DNA from: Rothia sp. HMSC078H08
Lineage (GTDB): Bacteria > Actinomycetota > Actinomycetes > Actinomycetales > Micrococcaceae
Length of the DNA stretch: 64,000 nt
NCBI RefSeq assembly: GCF_001808955.1
Contig: NZ_KV795256.1
Span: 313,755-377,754, forward strand
Direction of reading: 5' to 3'
The notes under the pieces were generated by a model, which did no database searches, was not told the DNA's origin, and saw nothing but the letters and a program-made list of their open reading frames with translations. Positions 1 to 8,321 of this stretch are shown piece after piece. Position 1 is the first letter of the stretch. Each line of letters begins with the position of its first letter. Both the position numbers and the translations under genes were made by a program.

Positions 1-1
1 G

Positions 2-2002
2 ATGGTGACCGACCTGGCTAAGGGCATGATTGCTGCGGGTATCCGCCCGGGTGACCGTGTGGGCATTATGAGCCGCACCCGCTTCGAGTGGACCGTCATT
101 GACTTCGCCATCTGGTATGCCGGTGCTGTCTCCGTGCCGGTATATGAGACGAACGCTGCCGCCCAGGCTGCATGGGCGCTGTCCCATTCTGAGGCTGTCG
201 CCATCTTCGTCGAGGATGAGAAGCTCCTGAATCGTGTGGCTGAGGCTGAAGAATACGCCGCTTCCACTTCTGAACCGTGCCAGCTCAAGCACCGCTGGGT
301 CATTGAGAACGGCGACCTTGATGCCCTCAGCGCTCGCGCGTCCGAGGTGAGCGATGAGCAGCTGGAGCAGGTACGTTCCGCTGCCGGCTGTGATGACATC
401 GCGACCATTGTGTATACCTCCGGCACGACCGGCCGCCCCAAGGGTTGCGCGCTGACTCACGGCCACTTCCTAAACCTGAGTGTCAACACCAAAATGGTCG
501 AACCCGAGATTGCGAACTCCCGCAACTCCTCCATTCTTTTCTTGCCGCTGGCGCACGTTCTGGCGCGTCTGATTCAGGTGCTGGCACTGGATGCCGGTCT
601 GGTCATCGGTCACTCCCCCAATATTAAGAACCTGGCTGCTGACTTGGATAGCTTCAAGCCGACCATGCTGCTGGTGGTGCCCCGCGTCTTTGAGAAGGTG
701 TACGAGGGCGCCATGGCGAAGGCGGCTAAGGGCGGCAAGTTCAATAAGTCGCTCTTTGAGCGTTCCACCGATATTGCGGTGCGCTGGTCACAGGCGAAGG
801 TTGAGGGCCGTGTCCCGCTGAAGCTGGCGGCGCAGTACGCTCTCTACGACAAGCTGGTCTACTCGAAGCTGCGTGCGGCTCTGGGCGGCGAGCTGCGCTA
901 CGCGGTCTCCGGCGGCGGTCCCCTCGGCGAGCGCCTGGCGCACTTCTTCCACGCGGTGGGTGTGCAGGTGGTTGAGGGTTACGGCCTGACCGAGACCTGC
1001 GCCCCGATTGCGGCTGGCCGCATCAACCCGTACCAGATTGGCATGATTGGCCCGCTCATCCCCGGTTCCGAAGGCTATATTGCTGAGGACGGCGAGCTTC
1101 TGGTTCGTGGCGTGGGCGTGATTAGCAGCTACTACAAGAACCCCGAAGAGGACGCTCAGGCGTTCACTGAGGACGGCTGGTTCCGTACCGGTGACCTGGC
1201 TCATTTCGATGAGCGCGGCTACCTGAAGATTGTGGGCCGCAAGAAGGAAATCATTGTCACCGCCGGCGGTAAGAACGTGATTCCGGGTATTGCGGAGACT
1301 CATCTTCGTACCTCTCCCCTGGTTTCTCAGGCGATGCTGGTAGGCGATGAGAAGCCGTTCGTTGCGGCTCTGGTGACCCTGGATCCGGATACCCTGCCCG
1401 AGCAGTTGGAGCACTTGGGTCTGCCGCGTTCGCTCTCCATCCCGGAGGCTGCTGTTCACCCGGCGGTTCGTGCTGCAGTTCAGAAGCTCGTGGACGAGGC
1501 GAACCAGTTGGTTTCCCGCGCTGAGGGTATTCGCGAGTTCCGCATTATGAACCGCGATCTGACCGAGGCGGACGGCTATCTGACTCCTTCGCAGAAGTTG
1601 CGCCGCGCGAAGATTCTGCAGGACTTCTCCTCCTACGTGGATGAGATGTACGGCAAGGTTTCCGATAGCACGTCGGATTCTTTGGCTCGCCTGCAGGAGT
1701 ACGCGGCGGAGCAGTCTGAGAAGTTCGCTGAACTGCGTGAGCAGGCGGCAGAGCGTCTGCACGAGTACGCGGACCACCAGGCGGAGCGTCTTGCCGAGCT
1801 GCGTGAGCAGGCGGCTGAGAAGTTTGAGGAGCTGCGTGAACAGACCGCCGAGATGATGCAGAAGCCTCAGGAAGAGGAGGCTGAAGAGGTAAAAAAGGCT
1901 GAGAAGTCTTCCGCTAATGCTCCCGCTGAGAAGCCCGCGCAGACTGAGAAGAAGACTGTTGCAGAGCAGAACCCGCAGAAGTCTGACAGCGACAAGGCAT
2001 AA
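2..2002 (+). CDS. Long-chain fatty acid--CoA ligase (FadD15-like), 5' partial
   Basis: AMP-binding ligase that activates long-chain fatty acids to acyl-CoA via acyl-adenylate. The reading frame is open at the left edge. By comparison with FadD15-type enzymes some 40-50 N-terminal residues are missing, so the ATG at position 2 is probably internal. Visible signatures, in window-frame numbering, are the P-loop TSGTTGRPKG near residue 138, YGLTET near 325, GWFRTGDL near 395 and GGKNVIPG near 423. After the catalytic domain the protein carries an unusual tail: five consecutive 11-residue units (about residues 569-623) rich in Glu, Arg, Ala and Leu, then a Lys/Glu/Ala/Pro-rich disordered end. The 11-residue period suggests a long amphipathic helix that could bind a membrane surface; that role is inference. 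Confidence 0.9.
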   Translation: MVTDLAKGMIAAGIRPGDRVGIMSRTRFEWTVIDFAIWYAGAVSVPVYETNAAAQAAWALSHSEAVAIFVEDEKLLNRVAEAEEYAASTSEPCQLKHRWVIENGDLDALSARASEVSDEQLEQVRSAAGCDDIATIVYTSGTTGRPKGCALTHGHFLNLSVNTKMVEPEIANSRNSSILFLPLAHVLARLIQVLALDAGLVIGHSPNIKNLAADLDSFKPTMLLVVPRVFEKVYEGAMAKAAKGGKFNKSLFERSTDIAVRWSQAKVEGRVPLKLAAQYALYDKLVYSKLRAALGGELRYAVSGGGPLGERLAHFFHAVGVQVVEGYGLTETCAPIAAGRINPYQIGMIGPLIPGSEGYIAEDGELLVRGVGVISSYYKNPEEDAQAFTEDGWFRTGDLAHFDERGYLKIVGRKKEIIVTAGGKNVIPGIAETHLRTSPLVSQAMLVGDEKPFVAALVTLDPDTLPEQLEHLGLPRSLSIPEAAVHPAVRAAVQKLVDEANQLVSRAEGIREFRIMNRDLTEADGYLTPSQKLRRAKILQDFSSYVDEMYGKVSDSTSDSLARLQEYAAEQSEKFAELREQAAERLHEYADHQAERLAELREQAAEKFEELREQTAEMMQKPQEEEAEEVKKAEKSSANAPAEKPAQTEKKTVAEQNPQKSDSDKA

Positions 2003-2023
2003 CCGGCTCTGGCCACCAATAAC

Positions 2024-2075
2024 GAGAGGAGGGGGTCGTACCGCTTAGGTACGATCCCCTCCTCTCTGTTTGTTC
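2024..2075 (+). terminator. Intrinsic terminator between convergent genes
   Basis: Two 19-base arms (2024-2042 and 2048-2066) pair with one G-U wobble around a 5-base loop, followed on the plus strand by a short T-rich stretch. It lies just past the acyl-CoA ligase stop. The U tract is modest, but the hairpin could also stop transcription of the convergent mtr gene. Confidence 0.85.
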
Positions 2076-2128
2076 GCTAGAAACCTCGATTTTCGGACGT
2101 TATCTAGCCGTCGTTAGATGGCGGGTTC

Positions 2129-3586
2129 TTAGTTTGCGGGCTCGTCGAATTCCAGACCGAGCAGCGCGTTCTCAACGATTTCGGTCAGTGCCGGGTGAAT
2201 CCAGTACTGGCCGCGTGCGAGGGTGCGCGCATCCATGCCGAAGCTCATTGCCTGCAGGAGCGGCTGGATGAGCACGGAGGACTCTTCACCGACCAGGTGT
2301 GCACCGAGCAGCTCACCGTTGTCCTTACGGGCAATGAGCTTGCACAGGCCAATCTTGTCTTCCATTGCCCAGCCGTAGGCGGTGTCGCCAAAGTTCTGTG
2401 CCTTGACGGTAATCTCAAAGCCTTCACGTTCAGCCGCCTGGCGCGCCTGCTCTTCGGTCATGCCGACCACAGCAATCTGCGGGTTGCTGAAGACGGCAGC
2501 CGGTACGTAGCGGTGGTCGCTGGCACGCAGGTCCTCGGGGTGGCTGAGGTTGTGCTGCACAACGCGTGCCTCGTGGTTTGCCACGTGCTTGAGCTGGTAG
2601 CGGCTGGACACGTCGCCGAGGGCGTAGACGCCGGGTACGGGCGCGCCGTTGTAGAGCACGCGCTGGTACTTATCGACGCTGAGCTGACCGCCGTCCTGCA
2701 CGTCGAAGTAGTTCTTCGCGTTGAGGGTGTCGGTGTTGGGGCGGCGGCCGGTTGCCACGAGCACAGCGTCTGCCGGGATTTCGAGCAGTTCTTCACCGTT
2801 CTCGGTAGTGTGCTTAGCTACGACGGTTACGCTACCGTCGGCGTTCTCACGGATTTCGGAGAGGGACGCATCCTTGACGATGTTCCACTGCTTGCTTGCG
2901 GCTTCTTCGAAGCGTGCCACGACCTCTTCGTCCACGCCGCGCAGCAGGCGGGAGGAGCGGTTCAGCTGGGTTACTTCGGTGCCGAATGCGGAGAAAACGT
3001 GGGAGAATTCTGCCGCAATCACGCCACCGCCGATGACGACCATGCGGGCGGGCAGTTCGTCCAGGCGCATGACGTTGTCGTTGGTGTAGACCTTGGAGGA
3101 GTCGATACCGGGCACGGGAGGCAGCACGGCGCGCGAGCCTGCCGCAACGACAATCTGGCGGCCCTGCAGACGGGTGCCGTCGGTCAGCTCGACGGTGTGG
3201 GAGCCGACGAAGCGCGCGTACTGGTCGTAGAAATCGACGTTGGGCAGACCGGCACGCCATTCGCGGCCGCCTTCAACAATCTGGTCAATGCGAGAGGCAA
3301 AGATGCGGTCACGAATCTGTGCCCAGTGCACGGCGTCTACATGTGCGTCGACACCCAGGTGCTTGACCTCGCGGGTCTTCTGCGCGATAGTCGCCGGGTA
3401 GACGTACATCTTGGTGGGGATGCAGCCAACGTTCAGGCAGGTGCCGCCGAAGATGCCGCCGTCGATGAGGGCGACCTTCTTGTCGTCCCATTCGGGGCCG
3501 ATGAGGGTGTTGCCGGATCCGGAGCCGATGACGATGAGGTCGTATTGTGCTACGCCGTCAATGCGTTCTACGTTCTCGATGCTCAT
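2129..3586 (-). CDS. mtr: Mycothione reductase
   Basis: Flavin disulfide oxidoreductase that regenerates mycothiol from mycothione using NADPH, maintaining the cytosolic thiol pool of actinobacteria. The 485-residue length fits the family. It has the FAD motif GSGSGN at residues 21-26, the redox pair Cys50/Cys55 in GTCLNVGCIPTKM, an NAD(P)H-binding glycine motif VIGGGVIAAEF, and the C-terminal IHPALTEIVENALL with the catalytic His-Glu dyad. The SGSGN and IPTKM variants separate it from lipoamide dehydrogenase and from mercuric reductase. The ATG is preceded by GAGAGGA. It is monocistronic, between a convergent ligase gene and a ParA-type gene on the same strand. Confidence 0.93.
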   Translation of the reverse strand: MSIENVERIDGVAQYDLIVIGSGSGNTLIGPEWDDKKVALIDGGIFGGTCLNVGCIPTKMYVYPATIAQKTREVKHLGVDAHVDAVHWAQIRDRIFASRIDQIVEGGREWRAGLPNVDFYDQYARFVGSHTVELTDGTRLQGRQIVVAAGSRAVLPPVPGIDSSKVYTNDNVMRLDELPARMVVIGGGVIAAEFSHVFSAFGTEVTQLNRSSRLLRGVDEEVVARFEEAASKQWNIVKDASLSEIRENADGSVTVVAKHTTENGEELLEIPADAVLVATGRRPNTDTLNAKNYFDVQDGGQLSVDKYQRVLYNGAPVPGVYALGDVSSRYQLKHVANHEARVVQHNLSHPEDLRASDHRYVPAAVFSNPQIAVVGMTEEQARQAAEREGFEITVKAQNFGDTAYGWAMEDKIGLCKLIARKDNGELLGAHLVGEESSVLIQPLLQAMSFGMDARTLARGQYWIHPALTEIVENALLGLEFDEPAN

Positions 3587-3861
3587 GTGGTCCTCTCGTT
3601 GTTGGTGTTGAGGCTGGGCTCGTTCCCAGCGTGCCCCTCGATAGCGGGGTTATTTCTGTTACTGCCACTATAACGCGTGGAGGCTACCGGCTATTCCCAC
3701 TATCTGGTGTCAATGTTGACGGATATGCGAAAGGTGCGCCGTCCCAAAGAACCACAGCGCTGAGAACACAGCGGTTCTTTGAGAAGACGCACTCAAGCGT
3801 TGAGAACTATTCGAGCCCGCGGATTAGTGACGCGTATATGTCTGCGCTAAGAGGTCAGCGA

Positions 3862-4674
3862 TTAGATGTCTGCCATAAGCCCAGCCAGCAGACGGGTGAA
3901 GTCAATGGCGGGATCAACCGATTCTTCGTCGGGCCAAAAATGAATCGGGTACGCCGCACCCTGGGCGCGTTGCAGCACGGGGCTTTCAGCGAGCACCGGC
4001 TCTGCGACAAGATCGCCGAAAAGGGAGCGCATTTCGTCGCGTCGGTAGCGGTGTTCGCTGTCGTTGGGGCGCATCTTGTTGATAACTACTCCCGCACCGT
4101 CAATGCTGATGCCGCTTTCCTGCTGAAAGCGCACGATGGCGCGCAGGGTTCGTTCGGTGCCCGCCACGGAGAAAAGGGAAGGCTCTGCGACCGAAAGGAT
4201 GCGCTCGCTCACTGCCCAGCCCATTGAAGACAGGGTTCCGAGGAACGGCGGGCAGTCAATCAGGATGACGTCGTAGGCGTCCGCAGCCGCCTCCACCATG
4301 CGCTTGAAGCGGCGGATGAACGGCGCGGCTTCCTGACGGTCCACGAGGGTGGAGCGCGCCGAGCCTCGCGCCACCTTCACGCTACCGGTGGTCACGGGGT
4401 TATTGGTCAGCAGGGTGGGTTTGCCGACGAGCGCGTTCCAGGAGGAGCTACCGGCTTCCTCCGCGAAGGCACGCTCATTGGAACTAGCGATCAGGGAGGC
4501 GACGTCGGGGATGGTTTCATCCACTGCCAGGCCGGTGCTGGCGTCGCCGTGGGGGTCGAGGTCAATAACGAGTGTGGAGAGTCCGCTGTGTAATGCCGCG
4601 GAGGCGAGCCCCAAAGTGATGGACGTTTTGCCAACGCCACCCTTGAGGCTGCTGATACTGACGATGCGGGGCAT
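3862..4674 (-). CDS. ParA/MinD-family P-loop ATPase (orphan)
   Basis: A 270-residue deviant Walker ATPase with KGGVGKTS at residues 11-18, a second nucleotide motif DLDPHGDAS near residue 40, and Walker B-like ILIDCPPFLG. These proteins dimerise on ATP and position DNA, plasmids or protein complexes. The open frame extends 60 codons upstream, but ATG 4674 starts the family N terminus directly and has AAAGGGA in front. No parB lies beside it, and the chromosomal parA of the scp cluster is a separate gene at 49950-50810. The cargo therefore cannot be assigned. The C-terminal half is less conserved than in chromosomal Soj/ParA. Confidence 0.8.
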   Translation of the reverse strand: MPRIVSISSLKGGVGKTSITLGLASAALHSGLSTLVIDLDPHGDASTGLAVDETIPDVASLIASSNERAFAEEAGSSSWNALVGKPTLLTNNPVTTGSVKVARGSARSTLVDRQEAAPFIRRFKRMVEAAADAYDVILIDCPPFLGTLSSMGWAVSERILSVAEPSLFSVAGTERTLRAIVRFQQESGISIDGAGVVINKMRPNDSEHRYRRDEMRSLFGDLVAEPVLAESPVLQRAQGAAYPIHFWPDEESVDPAIDFTRLLAGLMADI

Positions 4675-4799
4675 GCAGATCCCTTTTTTGAGTGAGGTGT
4701 AATGCCCCTTTATTTTAGCGAATCTTCGCTTTTCTTCCGGCTCTGACAGGGGGTATCTTGAGTTTTTTCTCAAACGAGCAATGAATATTCCCTTGGGTT

Positions 4800-4847
4800 T
4801 AAAACTTCTGCCCGTGCTCGCCACCTGGTAGGTAGTGAGCGCGGGCA
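4800..4847 (-). terminator. Terminator after the Rv1830-like MerR gene
   Basis: 17-base arms (4809-4825 and 4831-4847) pair at 14 positions, with the remainder G-U compatible. On the minus strand the hairpin is followed by a GTTTTAAA tail. It lies 20 bases past the MerR gene stop and separates it from the ParA-type gene. Confidence 0.7.
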
Positions 4848-4865
4848 AATTCAAAACACTATGCT

Positions 4866-5510
4866 TTATGCCTGTGCGCGGCGGGCACGGCGGGCGGCAA
4901 GTTCGTCGCCTTCGAAGTTTTCGTGCATTTCTTCGCCGGGCTGACCGTTGAGGTTCATTTCGATTTCGCGCCAGACGCGGCCAATCGCGATACCGAAGAC
5001 ACCCTGACCTGCCTGAACCAGGTCAATGACCTCGCTCGGGGAGGTGCATTCATAGACGGTGGTGCCGTCACTCATCAGGGTAATGTTCGCGAGGTCGTCA
5101 ATGCCGCGGGTACGCAGATGCTCGATGGAGGTGCGAATCTGTTGCAGGGACACGCCGGTGTCGAGCAATCGCTTCACAATCTTGAGCACGAGCACGTCGC
5201 GGAAGCTGTAGAGGCGCTGGGTGCCGGAGCCGGATGCGCCTCGCACGGTGGGTACGACCAAATCGGTGCGTGCCCAGTAGTCGAGCTGGCGGTAGGTGAT
5301 GCCGGCTGCCTTGCAGGCGACGGCGCCGCGGTAGCCGAGGTTTTCCTCGACGACAGAGACAGGGTCGGTGAAGAGCACGCCCTGTTCACCGCGCGGAGGC
5401 GGCGCTACAGGGAAGAGGGTGTCGAAGCCATCCAGGGGCTGATCAAAGCCCTGGGGTGCGTGCGTGGTTGCGACCTCGCCTGCATTTTCGGCTACCTGCT
5501 GCTCTAGCAC
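4866..5510 (-). CDS. MerR-family transcriptional regulator (Rv1830-like)
   Basis: A 214-residue regulator whose core begins at a conserved LGYRG motif. A winged-helix segment with TYRQLDYWARTDLVVP follows, then SGTQRLYSFRDVLVLKIVK and the effector-side segment LMSDGTTVYECTSP. This pattern is that of mycobacterial Rv1830. The GTG start at 5510 is chosen because AAGGAGG sits four bases upstream. It is one of two MerR genes in the conserved gcvH-garA-ftsR-(DUF151)-merR neighbourhood. Here the garA and DUF151 genes are absent and a structured intergenic region replaces the latter. The target and effector are unknown. Confidence 0.85.
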   Translation of the reverse strand: MLEQQVAENAGEVATTHAPQGFDQPLDGFDTLFPVAPPPRGEQGVLFTDPVSVVEENLGYRGAVACKAAGITYRQLDYWARTDLVVPTVRGASGSGTQRLYSFRDVLVLKIVKRLLDTGVSLQQIRTSIEHLRTRGIDDLANITLMSDGTTVYECTSPSEVIDLVQAGQGVFGIAIGRVWREIEMNLNGQPGEEMHENFEGDELAARRARRAQA

Positions 5511-5917
5511 GGTCCCTCCTTTTCGTTAAACCCTTTTAAGTGCTTCACCGCGCCCCATCAATGCGGTCGATGTCGTTCCGGTGTAGACCCGATTCTCGGG
5601 GTGAGATTCTAGGGCTAGGCCTTAGAATCTGCATCTATGATTCGCGTGGCTTCCCTCTGCGAGGTTAGCTACGCGGTTTTCAATACTACACATTGGCTCG
5701 ACTATTCGGTTCGTAGAACACGATTCGATAGTGCGACCGATGCGCGATAGGCGCGGTTGTTCAATCTATTTTAACTGATAGAGGGCTCTACTTAAAATTG
5801 AACCCACCGAAGCGAATGATCTTTTCAGATTCATTCGTACCTCTTTAACGCCCTGTGGGGGTGCTCCTCCCCCGCTATTCTCCTCGCTTTTTCTGGGTAT
5901 CCATCCCACAGGGGAGT
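5511..5917. other. Intergenic region upstream of the Rv1830-like MerR gene
   Basis: No gene is supportable in these 400 bases. The only clear structure is a nested hairpin: CCCTGTGGG at 5851-5859 pairs with CCCACAGGG at 5905-5913, enclosing GGGGG/CCCCC arms around 5857-5873. The promoter of the MerR gene must lie here, but no convincing -35/-10 pair is visible. Confidence 0.5.
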
Positions 5918-5957
5918 TTAAAAAGTAAATGCGTACGGAGCAGTCCGTACGCATTTA
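5915..5957 (-). terminator. Perfect 14-bp intrinsic terminator
   Basis: Arms 5926-5939 and 5944-5957 are perfectly complementary with a GCAG-type loop. On the minus strand the stem is followed by CTTTTTAAA. It terminates transcription entering from ftsR or from the folded region between 5958 and 6225. Confidence 0.9.
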
Positions 5958-6225
5958 CAGCTGAGTTGAGTGAACAGCCTTGGCAGGCCGGGAGCCCCCT
6001 GGTGAGAAAGCTCTTCGTGTTGGACGAAGGGGTAGAAATTCCGAGCGTGCCAGCGTCGGCTTCGTCCAAGTCTAGAGGCCGCTACCCGTTGGTAAGGGGT
6101 AGGGACTATAGAGGGAATCACCATGGTCAGTGGTGTTTCCCGAGGGAAATCCCCGTTTGGGGTGTGGTAGAACCGCTGAGGGTTTACGAGCAGCAGACTG
6201 TCCGGTAGTCTGCGTCTTCGTGCGC
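5958..6225 (-). ncRNA. Candidate structured RNA (ftsR 3' UTR or independent small RNA)
   Basis: No credible ORF, but a dense series of hairpins: 6193-6199 with 6207-6213 (7 bp), CCCC-GTTT-GGGG at 6151-6162, a two-part stem with arms 6113-6117/6137-6141 and 6119-6123/6131-6135, 6082-6087 with 6097-6102, and a long stem 6022-6029/6060-6067 enclosing CCGA/TCGG at 6041-6044/6056-6059. The block begins at the ftsR stop and runs into a strong minus-strand terminator. I do not recognise it as tmRNA, RNase P, SRP or 6S RNA. The strand is inferred from the terminator only. Confidence 0.4.
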
Positions 6226-6999
6226 CTACTCGTAGGTAGGCATCGCCGATTCGACCAGAGTTGCGTGCAGCTGCAAGCACAACTTGCGGATCTTGTCGGC
6301 TCGTTCCTGCGCCTGAGCCTGAGAGGCTGCGTCGCGGCGTGATGCCAGCGGAGCCACCGCAATTTCCACGAGGGAAATTTCGCGGTCTGCCGCTGACTTG
6401 AATGCGCGCAGGTGACGAGGCTGAATGCCGTGCTGGGTCAGTTCTGCACTAACGCGGGCAATCAGCACATCGTAATCGGTGTACTCCACATCCGAACCGT
6501 CTTCGAGCAGTCCAAAGTCAATCAGCTCGCGAATCAGTTCGGGGGTGGTGTTAGCGTATTCTGCCAGCTCGCGGAGAGTGTAGGTGCGACCTTCCTGCTC
6601 GTTCGGGCCAAGGACGGTGTCTAGCACGTCTTCGCTTACGGTGGCAGGCATGGAGTTCAGTACGCGACCGGCTTCCATGTCCTCCAGGTGCTGACGGATT
6701 ACCTTGAGCGGCATGTAGTGGTCGCGCTGCATGGTGAGGATGTAGCGCAGGCGCTCAATATCCGTCTGGGAGTACTTGCGGTAACCGGTTTCGGTACGGC
6801 TGGGGTGCACGAGACCGCGCTCCTCCAGGAAGCGGATCTTGGATGCACTAATTCCGGGGAACTCCAGGTCAAGCTGGCTAAGAACCTGACCAATGGTCCG
6901 GCTCTTAACGTCACGCGGGTTACGGTCAGAGCCGCCGTTCTCCACGTCCTCTAGTTGAACCTCAGCGTTAGTGAGGTTCTCATCGATGCGTGAGGTCAT
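6226..6999 (-). CDS. ftsR: MerR-family cell-division regulator FtsR (Rv1828-like)
   Basis: A 257-residue regulator. After an acidic leader of about 34 residues comes the MerR HTH: TIGQVLSQLDLEFPGISASK, IRFLEERGLVHP, TGYRKYSQTDIERLRYI and RDHYMPLKVIRQ. This is diagnostic of the Rv1828 group, named FtsR in Corynebacterium, where it activates ftsZ. The C-terminal half ends with a coiled segment rich in Ala, Gln and Arg. ATG 6999 follows GAAAG. It sits between gcvH and the second MerR gene, as in other actinobacteria. A perfect inverted repeat at 7140-7160 upstream could be an autoregulatory site. Confidence 0.85.
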   Translation of the reverse strand: MTSRIDENLTNAEVQLEDVENGGSDRNPRDVKSRTIGQVLSQLDLEFPGISASKIRFLEERGLVHPSRTETGYRKYSQTDIERLRYILTMQRDHYMPLKVIRQHLEDMEAGRVLNSMPATVSEDVLDTVLGPNEQEGRTYTLRELAEYANTTPELIRELIDFGLLEDGSDVEYTDYDVLIARVSAELTQHGIQPRHLRAFKSAADREISLVEIAVAPLASRRDAASQAQAQERADKIRKLCLQLHATLVESAMPTYE

Positions 7000-7139
7000 C
7001 TATGTCTTTCGGGTACTTGTTCAGACGATGTCGATACGAGCCGAAATTTGAGTGAGTGGCTCGTTCCCCTGGCGAGGGGTTATCGCAGCGTACCGAACAT
7101 CTTTGCTTAGTGTTGAGAGTGTGATAGATAAGTTTAGTT

Positions 7140-7160
7140 GTTTATCACGAAATGATAAAC
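7140..7160. promoter_or_regulatory. Inverted repeat upstream of ftsR
   Basis: GTTTATCA and TGATAAAC form a perfect 8-bp dyad with a 5-base spacer, about 140-160 bases before the ftsR ATG in an AT-richer stretch. Operator role is inferred from its symmetry and position. The rest of 7000-7500 shows only a weaker hairpin (about 7392-7442) and no gene. Confidence 0.4.
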
Positions 7161-7503
7161 CGCAAACCTTCCAGACAATCTTATAGCCTCACAAGGCATT
7201 TTGCTATTCAGTTCACCCTTTTCAGGGGCGTTTTGAACCCAAAAATAACCACACATTCAGACACTTTCCAGCAGTGGCAGTACCAATTTTAACAAAATTC
7301 CACTATTGTGAACATACTTTTCCCACATTGGACTGCTTTACAAGGAAAATTTTATCTTCTCGCGATAGTTGAAGTTTTCATCACATTTAACTTGAAAGAG
7401 GCTCCCACTTGGGGTTTAGCCATCTTTCAAGCCTCTTCAACAGGTTTAGACACCCTCAAGAAGAACCTTAAATGCGCCCCACTATTTGCGTTTGTGTGCA
7501 TTT

Positions 7504-7539
7504 TAAAAGAAAAACGGCGAGACCAATCGGTCTCGCCGT
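7504..7539 (-). terminator. gcvH intrinsic terminator
   Basis: Perfect 11-bp stem (7514-7524 with 7529-7539), 4-base loop, followed on the minus strand by TTTTTCTTTT. Located about 60 bases past the gcvH stop. Confidence 0.92.
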
Positions 7540-7596
7540 CTCACCACTACGTACCTCTTATCTGAGGCCTATAGAAGGTCTTAGAAGTCTATCGAC

Positions 7597-7989
7597 TTAG
7601 AGCTTGTCCAGCTCGGCCTTGTATGCTTCTGCATCCAGCAGGTTTGCCAGGTCATCAGCGTTCTCGGGGCGAATCTCAACAATCCAGCCCTCGCCGTAGG
7701 GGTCAGAGTTAACCAGCGCGGGATCATCTTCCAGACCCTCGTTCACTGCGACAATCTCGCCCGCGATAGGAGCGAAAAGATCAGAGACAGACTTGGTGGA
7801 CTCAATCTCACCGAAGCTATCCTCAGCAGCTACAGAGTCGCCGACAGAGGGAAGGTCGATGTAGACGACGTCACCCAGTGCATCCTGAGCGTGGTCGGTA
7901 ATACCAACACGGACGGTGCCCTCAGCGGTGAGAGCGGAAACCCACTCGTGCTCAGAAGTGTACGAGAGTTCTGCGGGAACGTTGCTCAT
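7597..7989 (-). CDS. gcvH: Glycine cleavage system H protein
   Basis: A 130-residue lipoyl carrier that shuttles the aminomethyl group between the P, T and L proteins of glycine decarboxylase. The family pattern is complete: YTSEHEWV near the N terminus, GITDHAQDALGDVVYIDLP, and the lipoylation site IESTKSVSD with Lys66. It then continues with FAPIAGEIVAVNE and NSDPYGEGW. AAAGGA lies ten bases before the ATG. The gcvP, gcvT and gcvL genes are not nearby. The neighbour upstream in transcription is putA, and downstream come ftsR and the second MerR gene. A perfect dyad at 8048-8073 lies in its promoter region. Confidence 0.95.
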   Translation of the reverse strand: MSNVPAELSYTSEHEWVSALTAEGTVRVGITDHAQDALGDVVYIDLPSVGDSVAAEDSFGEIESTKSVSDLFAPIAGEIVAVNEGLEDDPALVNSDPYGEGWIVEIRPENADDLANLLDAEAYKAELDKL

Positions 7990-8047
7990 AGCAGCGGTGT
8001 CCTTTCAGTGTGTTCTTGCGTAGCGCGGACCGTCCCGCGCACGGTGT

Positions 8048-8073
8048 CGTTCCGTATGTGGGATGACGGAACG
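8048..8073. promoter_or_regulatory. Perfect dyad upstream of gcvH
   Basis: CGTTCCGT and ACGGAACG are perfect 8-bp arms with a 10-base spacer, 60-85 bases before the gcvH start. Geometry suits a dimeric repressor. No glycine-riboswitch core was seen. The rest of 7990-8245 holds nothing else I can support. Confidence 0.4.
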
Positions 8074-8244
8074 TCCTACACCAATTATCACATAAGAAGT
8101 AACGCGGGGCACGTCCAAACACCCCCGTACCACTTCTAAGACACTATATTTTCCTTATCCTATCTAGCCGCTCAACAATCACCCCTTCCCAAGGCCCTAG
8201 AAGCACCCCTATTACTCACCTCCAGCAGACAGCCATCAGACACA

Positions 8245-8292
8245 CCAAAAGGCTCAGGGCCCCACACCATGAAGGTGCAGGGCCCTGAGCCT
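8245..8292 (-). terminator. putA intrinsic terminator
   Basis: A perfect 13-bp stem (8250-8262 with 8280-8292) with an inner CACC/GGTG pairing, followed by TTTGG on the minus strand, 30 bases past the putA stop. Confidence 0.85.
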
Positions 8293-8321
8293 AGGCTAGA
8301 GAGCTAAACTCTCACAGCGCC

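Noticed and set aside
7308..7565. 85-codon plus-strand ORF between gcvH and ftsR
   Set aside because: No ribosome-binding site, and its end runs through the gcvH terminator hairpin.
7990..8245. Possible glycine riboswitch before gcvH
   Set aside because: No paired aptamer cores typical of the family could be found; only a simple dyad is present.
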